A stretch of DNA of 64,000 bases from Streptomyces griseomycini. Its GTDB lineage: Bacteria; Actinomycetota; Actinomycetes; Streptomycetales; Streptomycetaceae. Location: assembly GCF_014203535.1 (NCBI RefSeq), contig NZ_JACHJI010000011.1:1-64000 (forward strand), given 5' to 3'. Shown here piece by piece: positions 17,660 to 26,197 of the stretch. Positions within the stretch are counted from its first letter, which is position 1; each line of letters starts with the position of its first letter. The notes under the pieces were generated by a model. The model did not search any database. It saw nothing but the letters and a program-made list of their open reading frames with translations, and was not told where the DNA came from. A program made the position numbers and the translations under genes.

Positions 17660-19308
17660 GACCGTTCCTCCCGTCCCTGGGTGTCGTGGAGTTCGCGGCC
17701 GGTCAGCGCCCAGTACGTGGCGGCCATCTTCGCCAGGGTCTCGGCCCACTCCGCGGCGGGGTCGGACTCGGCGACCATGCCGGCGGAGCTCTGCGTGGCG
17801 TAGGTGCGCCCGTCGTGCACGACGGACCTGATGCACAGGGCGAGTTCGCTCCAGCCGCGCACGTCGACGAGGCCGACCGCGCCGGCGTAGGCGCCGCGCG
17901 GCTCCTCCTCCAGTCCGTCGATGATCTCCATGGCGCGGATCTTGGGGGCTCCGCTCATGGTGCCCGCCGGGAAGGTCGCGCGGACCGCGTCCCAGGGGCC
18001 CGCCTGCGGCCGGAGCCGCCCGGACACCGTGGACACGAGGTGGAACACATGGGAGAAGCTCTCCACCGACATCAGCCGGTCGACGGGCAGTGTGCCCGGT
18101 TCGCTGACCCGGCCGATGTCGTTGCGGCACAGGTCGACCAGCATGATGTGCTCGGCACGCTCCTTGCGGCTGGCCACCATGCGCGCGATGTTCCGCTCGT
18201 CGGCCGCGGCGTCCGGCCCGCGCCGGGTCGTCCCGGCGATCGGCCGCATGAGGATGCGGTCCCCCTCGATCCGCAGGTACAGCTCCGGGCTCGCCCCGAT
18301 CAGGACGCTCCCGGCGCGCGGTACGAGGTACATGTACGGCGACGGGTTGCGGCCGCGCAGCCTCCGGTAGACGTCGACGGGCGTGAGGTCGGTCTCGACG
18401 TCGATCCGGTGGCCGATCTGGATCTGGTAGACGTCGCCGACGCGGATGTGCTCCAGGCACTTCTCGGCCCAGCCGAGGAAGGTCGCCCGGTCGACGCTGT
18501 CGCGCACCGAGCGGGGTTCCGGCGCCTCGGGGTGGCCGACGGCCGGCGACGCCTGCGCGCGGTGGGCGAGGGCGGGCGTGACGCGGGCCGGTACCCGGTC
18601 GAAGCCGGGGCCGTGCGCCCGCCGCAGCTGCACGGCACCGGTGTCGCGGTCGTACCAGACGGTGTCCCGGAAGAGGGTCAGGGTGACGTCCGGTGTGGCG
18701 GACTCGGCGCGCGCGGGGAGTTCCTCCATGTGCCAGGCGGCCTCGTAGGAGAAGGCGGCGAGGAAACCGAAGGCGTACGTCGTCGCGGACACGTCGGTGT
18801 CCAGCCGGAACAGCACCCGGGCCCGCTCGAGGAGGTCCCACACCTGGGCGGAGGTGCGGAACGCGCGGCGCCCGGGCGCGCCGTCGCCGGTCATGCCGGC
18901 CGCGTCGGCGGCGGCGAGGAGGGCCGTGCGGAGCTCGGGGAGGCCGTCCACCTCGATGCGGTGCGCGTACACCCGTACCTCGGCGAGCCGGCCGCAGCCG
19001 ACGACGGCGGGCCTGCGGTCCTGTTCCGGGCCGACGGGGCTCTCGGTGAGGAACACGTCCTGCTCGCCGGCCTCCTGCCGCAGCAGCGCGTACAGGTCGA
19101 ACGGGGCGTGCGGCGGCAGCTCGGTCGTGGTGACGCGGACGTCGATGCGCTGCGCGGACGATTCCCGGGATTCGTTCTCCGTCCGCTCGCCTGGCTCCGG
19201 CGGTTTCTCCTCCCGCGGTCGTGCCTGCGGGAGGAGTTCGTCCGCCGGTGTTCCCGTCCTCACTGACATTCCGGCCCCATCCGTCGTGAACTGCTGGATC
19301 GACGTCAT
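17656..19308 (-). CDS. trpE: Anthranilate synthase component I
   Basis: A 550-residue chorismate-utilising enzyme. The PIAGT motif (Ala where aminodeoxychorismate synthases carry Lys) points to anthranilate rather than aminodeoxychorismate as product. The catalytic segments ERAEHIMLVDLCRNDIG, FPAGTMSGAPKIRAME and the C-terminal SSAGMVAESDP are present. Near the N-terminus VFLTESPVG occupies the place of the LLES-type tryptophan feedback site; the change could relax inhibition. The start taken is ATG 19308; ATG 19269 is a shorter alternative. It diverges from DAHP synthase across the second direct-repeat operator and is coupled to trpG. Confidence 0.9.
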   Translation of the reverse strand: MTSIQQFTTDGAGMSVRTGTPADELLPQARPREEKPPEPGERTENESRESSAQRIDVRVTTTELPPHAPFDLYALLRQEAGEQDVFLTESPVGPEQDRRPAVVGCGRLAEVRVYAHRIEVDGLPELRTALLAAADAAGMTGDGAPGRRAFRTSAQVWDLLERARVLFRLDTDVSATTYAFGFLAAFSYEAAWHMEELPARAESATPDVTLTLFRDTVWYDRDTGAVQLRRAHGPGFDRVPARVTPALAHRAQASPAVGHPEAPEPRSVRDSVDRATFLGWAEKCLEHIRVGDVYQIQIGHRIDVETDLTPVDVYRRLRGRNPSPYMYLVPRAGSVLIGASPELYLRIEGDRILMRPIAGTTRRGPDAAADERNIARMVASRKERAEHIMLVDLCRNDIGRVSEPGTLPVDRLMSVESFSHVFHLVSTVSGRLRPQAGPWDAVRATFPAGTMSGAPKIRAMEIIDGLEEEPRGAYAGAVGLVDVRGWSELALCIRSVVHDGRTYATQSSAGMVAESDPAAEWAETLAKMAATYWALTGRELHDTQGREERS

Positions 19309-19335
19309 GAGACAAGCAGTTTCCGCGCGGCGGGG

Positions 19336-19371
19336 ACCAGACCAATTCCGTGGAACGCGTGCGGTCCATTC
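19336..19371. promoter_or_regulatory. Direct-repeat operator, trpE/DAHP synthase intergenic region
   Basis: ACCAGACCA (19336-19344) and TGCGGTCCA (19360-19368) are separated by 15 bp. The nested direct repeats AGACCAATT and GGTCCATTC are offset by 24 bp. Both half-sites and the spacing match the trpD/mocR site, while the internal 15 bp differ, as expected for a conserved protein-binding site. The site lies 28 bp from the trpE start and about 75 bp from the DAHP synthase start. Confidence 0.68.
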
Positions 19372-19446
19372 CCGGCGCCGCTTGACCCTTTTGTGAGAGC
19401 GCGTCTTGTATGGCGGCCGTCCCCCACGCACCGGAATGGGAGCCCC

Positions 19447-20880
19447 ATGAATCCGACGCATTCGCACGTCGTGGACGGCCGGCGTGGTCTGCCCGCCGCC
19501 CAGCAGCCGGAATGGCCCGATCAGAACGCGCTCCGCCGGATCACCGAGGAACTCGCCGCCGCTTCCCCGCTCGTGCTGGTCGAGGAGTGCGACCGGCTGC
19601 GGGAGCTGCTCGGGGCGGCCGCGCGCGGGGAGGCGTTCGTGCTCCAGGGCGGCGACTGCGCGGAGACCTTCGCCGGGTCCACCGCCGACGCCGTGCAGGG
19701 CACGCTGAGGACGCTGCTGCAGATGGCGCTGGTCCTCACCCACGGGGCTTCGGTCCCGGTCGTCAAGGTCGGCCGGATGGCGGGGCAGTTCGCCAAGCCC
19801 CGGTCCAGCCGCACCGAGACGCGGGGCGCGGTCACGCTGCCGTCGTACTTCGGCGACGCGGTCAACGGCCTGGAGTTCACGCCGGAGGCGCGCCGTCCCG
19901 ATCCGGCGCGGCTGCGCACCGCGTACGAGACATCGGCGGCCACGCTCAATCTGGTCCGCGCCTTCGCCCGGGGCGGCTCGGCCGACCTGCACCGGGTCCA
20001 GAGCTGGAACCGTGGGTTCCTGACGGACACGCCCGCGGCCGCCCGGTACGAGCGGCTGGCCGGCGAGATCGACCGGACGCTGGCCTTCATGCGCGCCTGC
20101 GGGGTGGATCCGCGGCAGCTGCACACGACGGAGTTCTTCACCAGCCACGAGGGTCTGCTGCTGGACTACGAGGTGGCGCTGACCCGGGTGGACCGGGAGT
20201 CCGGCCGGGCGTACTCGGCCGGGGCCCACCTGCTGTGGATCGGTGAGCGCACCCGTGACCCGGCGGGCGCGCACGTGGAGTTCTTCTCCCGGATCGCCAA
20301 CCCGGTCGCGGTCAAGCTGGGCCCGTCCACCACCCCGGACGAGCTGATGGCGTACGCCGACCGGCTCGACCCGGACCGGACGGCGGGCCGACTGTCGTTC
20401 GTGGTGCGGATGGGCCGGGACCGGATCCGCGACCTGCTGCCCGTCCTGGTGGAGAAGGCCGCCGGGAACGGGGTCAGGGCCTGCTGGCTGACGGACCCGA
20501 TGCACGGCAACACGTTCACCGTCGGCGGCCGCAAGACGCGCCGCTTCGACGACGTGCTGGACGAGGTGCGCGGCTTCTTCGAGGTGCACCGGGCACTGGG
20601 CAGCCGCCCCGGCGGACTCCACCTGGAGCTCACCGGGGACGACGTGACGGAGTGCCTGGGCGGCGGCCGGGCCATGGGCGTCGGGGACCTGCGGCGCGAC
20701 TACGCGTCGGCCTGCGACCCGCGCCTGAACCACAGCCAGTCCCTGGACCTGGCGTTCCTGGTCGCGGAGATGCTGCAGGACGCGGGGGAAACCACCGGGC
20801 GGGACGCGGGTGCGGCCACCGGGCGGGGAGCGGCTCAGCCGGCGTCAGGCGGCCGGGACGCGAACCTGCGGCGTCCGTAG
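19447..20880 (+). CDS. Class II (plant-type) DAHP synthase
   Basis: A 477-residue 3-deoxy-D-arabino-heptulosonate-7-phosphate synthase, the first step of the shikimate pathway. Family signatures are LQGGDCAETF near residue 66, VVKVGRMAGQFAKPRS near 105, TSHEGLLLDYE near 238, KLGPSTTPDE and WLTDPMHGNTF. The start is ATG 19447 with GGGAG seven bases upstream. The acidic, glycine-rich C-terminal tail beyond about residue 445 is dispensable-looking. It diverges from trpE and shares its operator. As in the CDA cluster of S. coelicolor, a dedicated DAHP synthase next to trp genes boosts flux to tryptophan-derived building blocks. Confidence 0.93.
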   Translation: MNPTHSHVVDGRRGLPAAQQPEWPDQNALRRITEELAAASPLVLVEECDRLRELLGAAARGEAFVLQGGDCAETFAGSTADAVQGTLRTLLQMALVLTHGASVPVVKVGRMAGQFAKPRSSRTETRGAVTLPSYFGDAVNGLEFTPEARRPDPARLRTAYETSAATLNLVRAFARGGSADLHRVQSWNRGFLTDTPAAARYERLAGEIDRTLAFMRACGVDPRQLHTTEFFTSHEGLLLDYEVALTRVDRESGRAYSAGAHLLWIGERTRDPAGAHVEFFSRIANPVAVKLGPSTTPDELMAYADRLDPDRTAGRLSFVVRMGRDRIRDLLPVLVEKAAGNGVRACWLTDPMHGNTFTVGGRKTRRFDDVLDEVRGFFEVHRALGSRPGGLHLELTGDDVTECLGGGRAMGVGDLRRDYASACDPRLNHSQSLDLAFLVAEMLQDAGETTGRDAGAATGRGAAQPASGGRDANLRRP

Positions 20881-21290
20881 GGCAGCGGCGGTGCGTCGCC
20901 GAACACCGTCGGGCGCACCACCTCCCCGAACACGATGCGCTGTCCCCCGACCCGTACGATGCGGGCGACGGCGCAGTCGGCCACGGAGTGGGCGCCCCTC
21001 ACCGGATGGGGCCCCGCGGCTGATTCTCCTTGTGCCGCCGGTCCTCGAACCGGATTCCCCGTTCGCAGGTGGTATTGCACCGGGGCGTCCCTACGTTCTC
21101 CGGCAGCCCCGGACAGCTGAGGAAGTGCCGTACCGCACTGAAGGCTGCCCCTCCGGCCCCGGTCGCCTTGATCCTCTCGGATTCCACCACCACACGGAAA
21201 TGCGCTCTCCGAACGCGGCGCGCAGGTATGCCGCGGTCATCCGCCCGGCTGCCCCTCCCCCGACGATCACGACTTTTTCAGCGCGTGATT
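20835..21290 (-). pseudogene. Decayed tryptophan halogenase N-terminus fused to a flavin reductase C-terminus
   Basis: Reading the minus strand from about 21276, KVVIVGGGAAGRMTAAYL is the FAD-binding start of flavin-dependent tryptophan halogenases (normally GGGTAGWM). A frameshift near 21193 leads into a second frame with VVESERIKATG, FSAVRHFLSCPGL and PRCNTTCERGIRFE, matching the next halogenase block. Near 21010 the sequence changes, in a third frame, to HSVADCAVARI, QRIVFGEVV and GDAPPLPYGRRRFA, which resembles the C-terminus of a flavin reductase. The bulk of the halogenase and the start of the reductase are missing, as if one deletion joined them. The tail overlaps the end of the DAHP synthase gene in antisense. 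Confidence 0.65.
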
Positions 21291-21840
21291 TCCTCCCCGG
21301 TCGCCCGTCGATGGACGAGCTGAAGCCGGATGGGTCCGGGCAGATGCTCCAGGAACCCTCCACGGGGCGCCAGGTCCTTGAGCCTCCGCGAAAAATCCCC
21401 TGCCGGCACCGTGTTCCCGGCCGCCGCTACGGTTGCTGGAGGCGACGATCCGACCGTTTTGCCGCCCCGTACGGGAGCGGGGGCAAAGCCCCGCCCCCAG
21501 GACCCTCCCGCCGCACGAGTGTCTCGCCTTCGTCCTGTGCGCCTCGGGCTGTGCTGCTCCCCCGTTCGGGCCAGGCCGCCACGAGGAACTCGCGGCGGGC
21601 CTCCGCGACGGACCGTGCCGTGCGCCTCTTCTCGGCGCAGACCCGAATGAGGCGCCCGATGCCGGCCATCTGCCGGCCCGGACCGGCCCGGACCGGCCCG
21701 TCACGCCTCTGACCTGTGCAGATGTCTGGCCTTCAGCTCTCGGACTTGAACAGGGTGCGCGGCATTCGGGGCTCCCGGAAGACGGCTCCCTGCCTGCACC
21801 TCCGCGGGACCGGACCGTCTGACGCCCCCACCGGTCCGTG
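21291..21840. other. Intergenic stretch without a recognised gene
   Basis: Between the halogenase relic and the xylanase terminator. A minus-strand frame at 21669-21427 encodes 80 residues (MAGIGRLIRVCAEKRR...) with no ribosome binding site and no known domain. A short tandem CGGCCCGGAC-type repeat lies near 21672-21700. The rest shows nothing recognisable and may be more decayed sequence. Confidence 0.4.
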
Positions 21841-21842
21841 CC

Positions 21843-21885
21843 GATCGCGAGGGCCGCCGCCACCACGGCGACGACCCTCGCGATC
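21843..21885 (-). terminator. Hairpin terminator after the xylanase gene
   Basis: GATCGCGAGGG (21843-21853) and CCCTCGCGATC (21875-21885) form an 11-bp perfect stem whose loop can pair further (GCCG/CGGC). It begins 28 bp beyond the xylanase stop. No T-run follows, as is usual in Streptomyces. Confidence 0.6.
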
Positions 21886-21912
21886 ATCGGCGATGTCTTC
21901 GTGCAGGCCTTG

Positions 21913-23343
21913 TCAGGCGCGGGCCCAGCGTTGGTTGCTGCCGTTCGAGCAGGAGTAGAGCTGGATCAGGGTGCCGTTGGCGGTGCCGCTCCCGACGGCG
22001 TCGAGGCAGAGGCCGGACTGGACGCCGACGATGGATCCGTCGGAGTTCAGGCGCCACTTCTGGTTGTCGCCGCCCCAGCAGCTGTAGATCTGGACCTTGG
22101 CGCCGTTGCCGGTGCCGGCGGCGTCCAGGCACTTGTTGCCGTAGACCCTCAGCTCACCGGCGTCGGTGTACGTCCACTGCTGGTTGGTGCCGTTGTGGCA
22201 GTCCCACAGCTGGACCTGGGTGCCGTCGGTGGTGCTGCTGCTGGGCACGTCCAGGCAGCGGCCCGAACCGGCGCCCCTGATCGTTCCGCCGTCCGCGGGC
22301 GGTGTGGTGGAGCCGCCGTTGAGTGCGTTGAGGACGGCGGTGTAGGCAGGCTTCTTGCTGCCGTCGTTGTTGAACAGCAGCGGCGTCTGCTCCGATCGCC
22401 AGGAGTCGCTGTCGCGCACACCCCAGACGGTGACGCCGAGGCAGCGCGAGACGGCCAGGCAGTCGTTGACCACGTTGGCGTAGGTCGAGGCCGGGGCGCC
22501 CTGGATGTCGAGTTCGGTGACGGCCACGTCGACGCCGAGGGCGGCGAAGTTCTGCAGGGTGGTGCGGAAGTTGCTGTTGTAGGGGCTGCCGCTGTTGAAG
22601 TGCGACTGGAAGCCGACGCAGTCGATCGGCACGCCGCGCTGCTTGAAGTCCCGCACCATGTTGTACATGGCCTGGGTCTTGGCCCAGGTCCAGTTCTCGA
22701 CGTTGTAGTCGTTGTAGCAGAGCTTGGCGGACGGGTCGGCGGCGCGCGCGGTGCGGAAGGCGACCTCGATCCAGTCGTTGCCGGTGCGCTGCAGGTTGGA
22801 GTCGCGCCGGGCGCCCGAACTGCCGTCGGCGAAGGCCTCGTTGACGACGTCCCACTGCGCGATCTTGCCCTTGTAGTGGGCCATCACGCCGTTGATGTGG
22901 TCGATCATCGCCTGGCGCAGCGCGCCGCCGCTGAGGTTCTGCATCCAGCCGGGCTGCTGGGAGTGCCAGGCCAGGGTGTGGCCGCGCACCTCCTTGCCGT
23001 TCTGCACCGCCCAGTTGTAGACGCGGTCGGCGGCGGTGAAGTTGAACTGGCCCCGCTGCGGCTGGGTGGCGTCGATCTTCATCTCGTTCTCGGCCGTCAC
23101 CGAGTTGAACTCACGGGCCGCGATCGTCGCGTACGTCGAGTCGCTCAGCCTGTTCCCGGCGATGGCGACGCCGAAGTAGCGGCCGCTCTGCGCCGCCGCG
23201 GCGCCGAGCGTGCTCTCGGCGGCCTGAGCGGGCGGCGGCGCGACCAGTGCGGCGACCACACCGAGGACGCCGGCGACCAGCGCCAGCAGCAGCGCGCGGA
23301 TCTTCCGCCGGACGACGGGTCTGGTAAGGGCATGAGAGCCCAT
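21913..23343 (-). CDS. xlnA: Secreted endo-1,4-beta-xylanase, GH10 plus CBM13
   Basis: A 476-residue secreted xylanase matching the XlnA type of S. lividans/S. coelicolor throughout. Residues 1-41 form a twin-Arg-containing signal peptide (VVRRKIRALLLALVAG...AQAA). The GH10 barrel spans about 42-345 with acid/base Glu in WDVVNEAF and nucleophile Glu in VTELDIQG. A short PP linker leads to a CBM13 ricin-type trefoil (about 356-476) with three Q-x-W repeats (NQQW, NQKW, NQRW). The start is ATG 23343 with GGAGG eight bases upstream. It is divergent from the arabinofuranosidase gene across about 720 bp that hold CGAAA-type boxes. Confidence 0.96.
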   Translation of the reverse strand: MGSHALTRPVVRRKIRALLLALVAGVLGVVAALVAPPPAQAAESTLGAAAAQSGRYFGVAIAGNRLSDSTYATIAAREFNSVTAENEMKIDATQPQRGQFNFTAADRVYNWAVQNGKEVRGHTLAWHSQQPGWMQNLSGGALRQAMIDHINGVMAHYKGKIAQWDVVNEAFADGSSGARRDSNLQRTGNDWIEVAFRTARAADPSAKLCYNDYNVENWTWAKTQAMYNMVRDFKQRGVPIDCVGFQSHFNSGSPYNSNFRTTLQNFAALGVDVAVTELDIQGAPASTYANVVNDCLAVSRCLGVTVWGVRDSDSWRSEQTPLLFNNDGSKKPAYTAVLNALNGGSTTPPADGGTIRGAGSGRCLDVPSSSTTDGTQVQLWDCHNGTNQQWTYTDAGELRVYGNKCLDAAGTGNGAKVQIYSCWGGDNQKWRLNSDGSIVGVQSGLCLDAVGSGTANGTLIQLYSCSNGSNQRWARA

Positions 23344-23782
23344 GGCTGTGCCTCCAAGGTAGGAATGACGGGATCACCGGACACCGCGGTCATGGGACCC
23401 GGGAGGATCTCAACCGGCACGGACGGGCCCGGTCGGCCGCCGAGTGACGTACGCCGGGCGGCAGCGGTCTTTCGACACGGGCACGGGGGTACTCCATCGC
23501 GGCTCGGCCGGGAGGCCGTCACGCGGCGTCGCACACCTCTCCTCCTGCGCGGAGGGTCGGGATGCGTCGGCGCGAGCCTCACCGGGACGGAAAACGGGGT
23601 GGCGCAGGTGCTGTGGTGCGTGGATCCGTCGTGCAGCCGTGCGCGGCTCTGCGGTGCGGCACAGCCTGCACGGGCGAGCTTGTTCGAGATTTCGGTCTAC
23701 GGTCGGTTTACCAGACAGGATGATCGAGGGGTTGACGGTGACTCGTCAACCCTCTCGACGGGAAAAGTTTCCGACCCCGATG

Positions 23783-23793
23783 CGAAATTTTCG
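23783..23793. promoter_or_regulatory. XlnR-type operator box
   Basis: CGAAATTTTCG is an 11-bp palindrome one base off the CGAAACTTTCG element known in Streptomyces xylanolytic promoters. A related GGAAAAGTTTCC palindrome lies 10-20 bp away at 23761-23772. Located in the xlnA/abfB divergent region, they fit control by a LacI-family XlnR/BxlR repressor encoded elsewhere. Confidence 0.55.
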
Positions 23794-23979
23794 ACGCTCC
23801 CACGAGGCGGATGGATCCATGAGCCGGCAAGCCGTATCGCGAACCACCTGCAGGTCTCCGGTCGACGCAAGGGCTTTCCACGCCCGGGGGGAGAAACCGT
23901 TTGCGGTCAGATCGGCGACAGGCCTTGACCGGAGGACCCCGCCTTCCTAACTTGTGGCGTCACGGAATCGGGATCACTT

Positions 23980-23990
23980 CGAAACTTTCG
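23980..23990. promoter_or_regulatory. XlnR-type operator box before abfB
   Basis: CGAAACTTTCG matches the reported Streptomyces xylanase-operator element exactly. It lies 80 bp upstream of the abfB start. Together with the box at 23783-23793 it suggests coordinated xylan-dependent derepression of the divergent pair. Confidence 0.65.
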
Positions 23991-24069
23991 AACCCGTCCC
24001 TGCCCCGACGCGGTTGCCGCTCCGCGGTTCATCGGCGGCACCTCACCCCCACCCCAAGGAGGCCCTCTG

Positions 24070-25536
24070 ATGTGGTTCCGCCACCCGTCCCTGATCCGTC
24101 CAAGACGCTTACTCGGCGTCCTCGCGCCTCTGCTGCTGCTGGCCACCTTCCTCGGTGCCCAGCCCGCCGAGGCCGCGACCGTGGACACCAACGCCTCGTA
24201 CGTGCTGGTCAACCGCAACAGCGGCAAGGCCCTGGACGTCTACAACCTGGCGACCGGCGACGGCGCCCGCATCACCCAGTGGACCAGGAACGACCAGAAC
24301 CAGCAGCAGTGGCAGTTCGTCGCTTCCGGGGACGGCTACTACCGCCTCAAGTCGCGCCACTCGGGCAAGGTGCTGGACGTCCACAACTGGTCCACCGCGA
24401 ACGGCGGTTCGATCGTCCAGTGGACCGACCTGAACGCCACCAACCAGCAGTGGCGGCTGGCCGACAGCTCGGACGGCTACGTGCGGCTCATCTCGCGCCA
24501 CAGCAACAAGGCCCTCGAGGTGCAGGGCGCCTCCACCGCCGACAACGCGAACATCGTCCAGTACGACGACTGGGGCGGCACCAACCAGCAGTGGCAGCTC
24601 GTCAAGGTCGGCGCCGGCACCCCCGGCTCGTGCGATCTCCCGTCGAGCTACCGCTGGACGTCGACGGGCGCGCTGGCGCAGCCCAGGCAGGGGTGGGTCT
24701 CGCTCAAGGACTTCACCGTCGCCCCCTACAACGGCAGGCAACTCGTCTACGCGACCACGCACGACACGGGGACGAGGTGGGGTTCGATGAACTTCGGCCT
24801 GTTCACCAACTGGTCGGAGATGGGCTCGGCCAGCCAGAACGCGATGTCCAACTCGACCGTCGCACCCACGCTCTTCTACTTCGCGCCGAAGAACATCTGG
24901 GTGCTCGCCTACCAGTGGGGCAGGACGGCGTTCTCCTACCGGACGTCGAGCGACCCCACCAACCCGAACGGCTGGTCGTCCGAGCAGGTGCTCTTCTCCG
25001 GGAGCATCTCCGACTCCGGAACGGGACCCATCGACCAGACGCTCATCGGTGACGGCACGAACATGTACCTGTTCTTCGCCGGCGACAACGGCAAGATCTA
25101 CCGTGCCAGCATGCCGATCGGGAACTTCCCGGGCAGCTTCGGCTCGACCTCGACGGTGGTCATGAGCGACACGACGAACAACCTGTTCGAAGCCCCGCAG
25201 GTCTACAAGCTGCAGGGCCAGAACCGCTACCTCATGATCGTCGAGGCGATCGGCGCGCAGGGCCGGTACTTCCGCTCGTTCACGGCCACCAGCCTGAACG
25301 GCTCCTGGACGCCCCAGGCCGCGACCGAGAGCAATCCCTTCGCCGGCAAGGCCAACAGTGGCGCCACCTGGACCAACGACATCAGCCACGGCGAACTGAT
25401 CCGCACCAGCGCCGATCAGACCATGACCGTCGATCCCTGCCATCTGCAGTTGCTCTACCAGGGACGCAGCCCCAACTCCGGCGGTGACTACGGCCTCCTG
25501 CCCTACCGTCCGGGTCTGCTGACACTGCAGCGCTGA
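24070..25536 (+). CDS. abfB: Secreted alpha-L-arabinofuranosidase, CBM13 plus GH62
   Basis: A 488-residue secreted debranching enzyme. Residues 1-36 are a signal peptide with a basic start. A CBM13 trefoil follows (about 40-177) with Q-x-W repeats NQQQWQF, NQQWRL and NQQWQL. The GH62 catalytic domain spans about 190-488 (WTSTGALAQPRQGWVSLKDF; DFTVAPYNG; SNSTVAPTLFYFAPKNIW; ISHGELIRTSADQTM). GH62 enzymes release arabinose from arabinoxylan, complementing the divergent xylanase. The start is ATG 24070 after AAGGAGG. Codon 14, inside the signal peptide, is TTA (24109-24111), making the enzyme likely bldA-dependent, unlike the xylanase. Confidence 0.95.
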   Translation: MWFRHPSLIRPRRLLGVLAPLLLLATFLGAQPAEAATVDTNASYVLVNRNSGKALDVYNLATGDGARITQWTRNDQNQQQWQFVASGDGYYRLKSRHSGKVLDVHNWSTANGGSIVQWTDLNATNQQWRLADSSDGYVRLISRHSNKALEVQGASTADNANIVQYDDWGGTNQQWQLVKVGAGTPGSCDLPSSYRWTSTGALAQPRQGWVSLKDFTVAPYNGRQLVYATTHDTGTRWGSMNFGLFTNWSEMGSASQNAMSNSTVAPTLFYFAPKNIWVLAYQWGRTAFSYRTSSDPTNPNGWSSEQVLFSGSISDSGTGPIDQTLIGDGTNMYLFFAGDNGKIYRASMPIGNFPGSFGSTSTVVMSDTTNNLFEAPQVYKLQGQNRYLMIVEAIGAQGRYFRSFTATSLNGSWTPQAATESNPFAGKANSGATWTNDISHGELIRTSADQTMTVDPCHLQLLYQGRSPNSGGDYGLLPYRPGLLTLQR

Positions 25537-25569
25537 CGGCACGACGGGGTCCGGCTCCGAGGGGGAGCC

Positions 25570-25608
25570 GGCGTGGCGGGCCCGGCGGAAGGCCGGGCCC
25601 GCCACGCC
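25570..25608 (+). terminator. Strong hairpin terminator after abfB
   Basis: GGCGTGGCGGGCCCGGC (25570-25586) and its exact complement (25592-25608) form a 17-bp perfect stem with a five-base loop, starting 34 bp after the abfB stop. Confidence 0.8.
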
Positions 25609-26197
25609 GTGGTCGGGAAAGGACGTGCCACCCGCCGGCACGGTGAAGGACGCGCAGGGGCCTTCCTCCGGTGCGTGGACCGTGCCGCCGAGCGGAGCGG
25701 GGCGGCGGCGCACCGGGACGAGCGTGCGCTCCGCGACCGTACCGAGCGGAGCACCGCCGGCGACGGCGGCAGGGGCCGTGTGCGGCATCCCGGCGATCAG
25801 ATCCGCCGTGAGCGCGGGTTCGGGGGCGCCGAGCTGCCGGGACCCGACGGGCCGACGACGGCGACACCCCCGGAGCGACGCTCAGGTCGACGTGGTCGAG
25901 GGCGGTGCCGGCGGTGTCCTTGTCCCCCGGGGGGCTGACGTCGAGCGGGCGCGGTCCACCGGAGCCCGCGGCGTCCGAGACGGCCCGGTACCCGGCTCGG
26001 TCCGCGGCCCCGCCCTGCCGGACGGACGCCGACACGCCCGGATCGGCCGAGACGGAAGCCGGCCTCGTCATGTTCGACGGGCGGGCGCCCGGTGGAGGCG
26101 TTCGCCCGTGGAACGAGGCCGCGCCCCGCTCCTGACGGACGGCGGGACAGGGGGTGCGCCCTGGGACCGGACCCACACCCTCGACATGCCGTCCCGC
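25609..26197. other. Gene-poor stretch with a possible ABC ATPase remnant
   Basis: No intact gene. On the minus strand at 25915-25801, TALDHVDLSVAPG is followed after a one-base frame change by GVAVVGPSGPGSSA. This resembles the start and a ruined Walker A (GPSGSGKST) of an ABC transporter ATPase. The match is short and nothing downstream confirms it. Confidence 0.25.

Noticed and set aside
19269..19308. Downstream ATG at 19269 as the trpE start
   Set aside because: Neither start has a strong ribosome binding site; 19308 was kept because it lies closer to the operator-containing promoter, but the shorter form remains possible.
21427..21669. An 80-residue minus-strand frame upstream of the halogenase relic
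   Set aside because: The first 35 residues look protein-like, but there is no ribosome binding site, no family match by eye and a low-complexity tail; not called as a gene.
21672..21710. Short CGGCCCGGAC-like tandem repeat considered as a repeat array or attachment site
   Set aside because: Only two to three imperfect units, with no tRNA gene or integrase nearby.
25801..25915. Possible ABC transporter ATPase start with a ruined Walker A
   Set aside because: Only about 30 residues in two frames; too short to claim as a pseudogene, so mentioned only in the description of that stretch.
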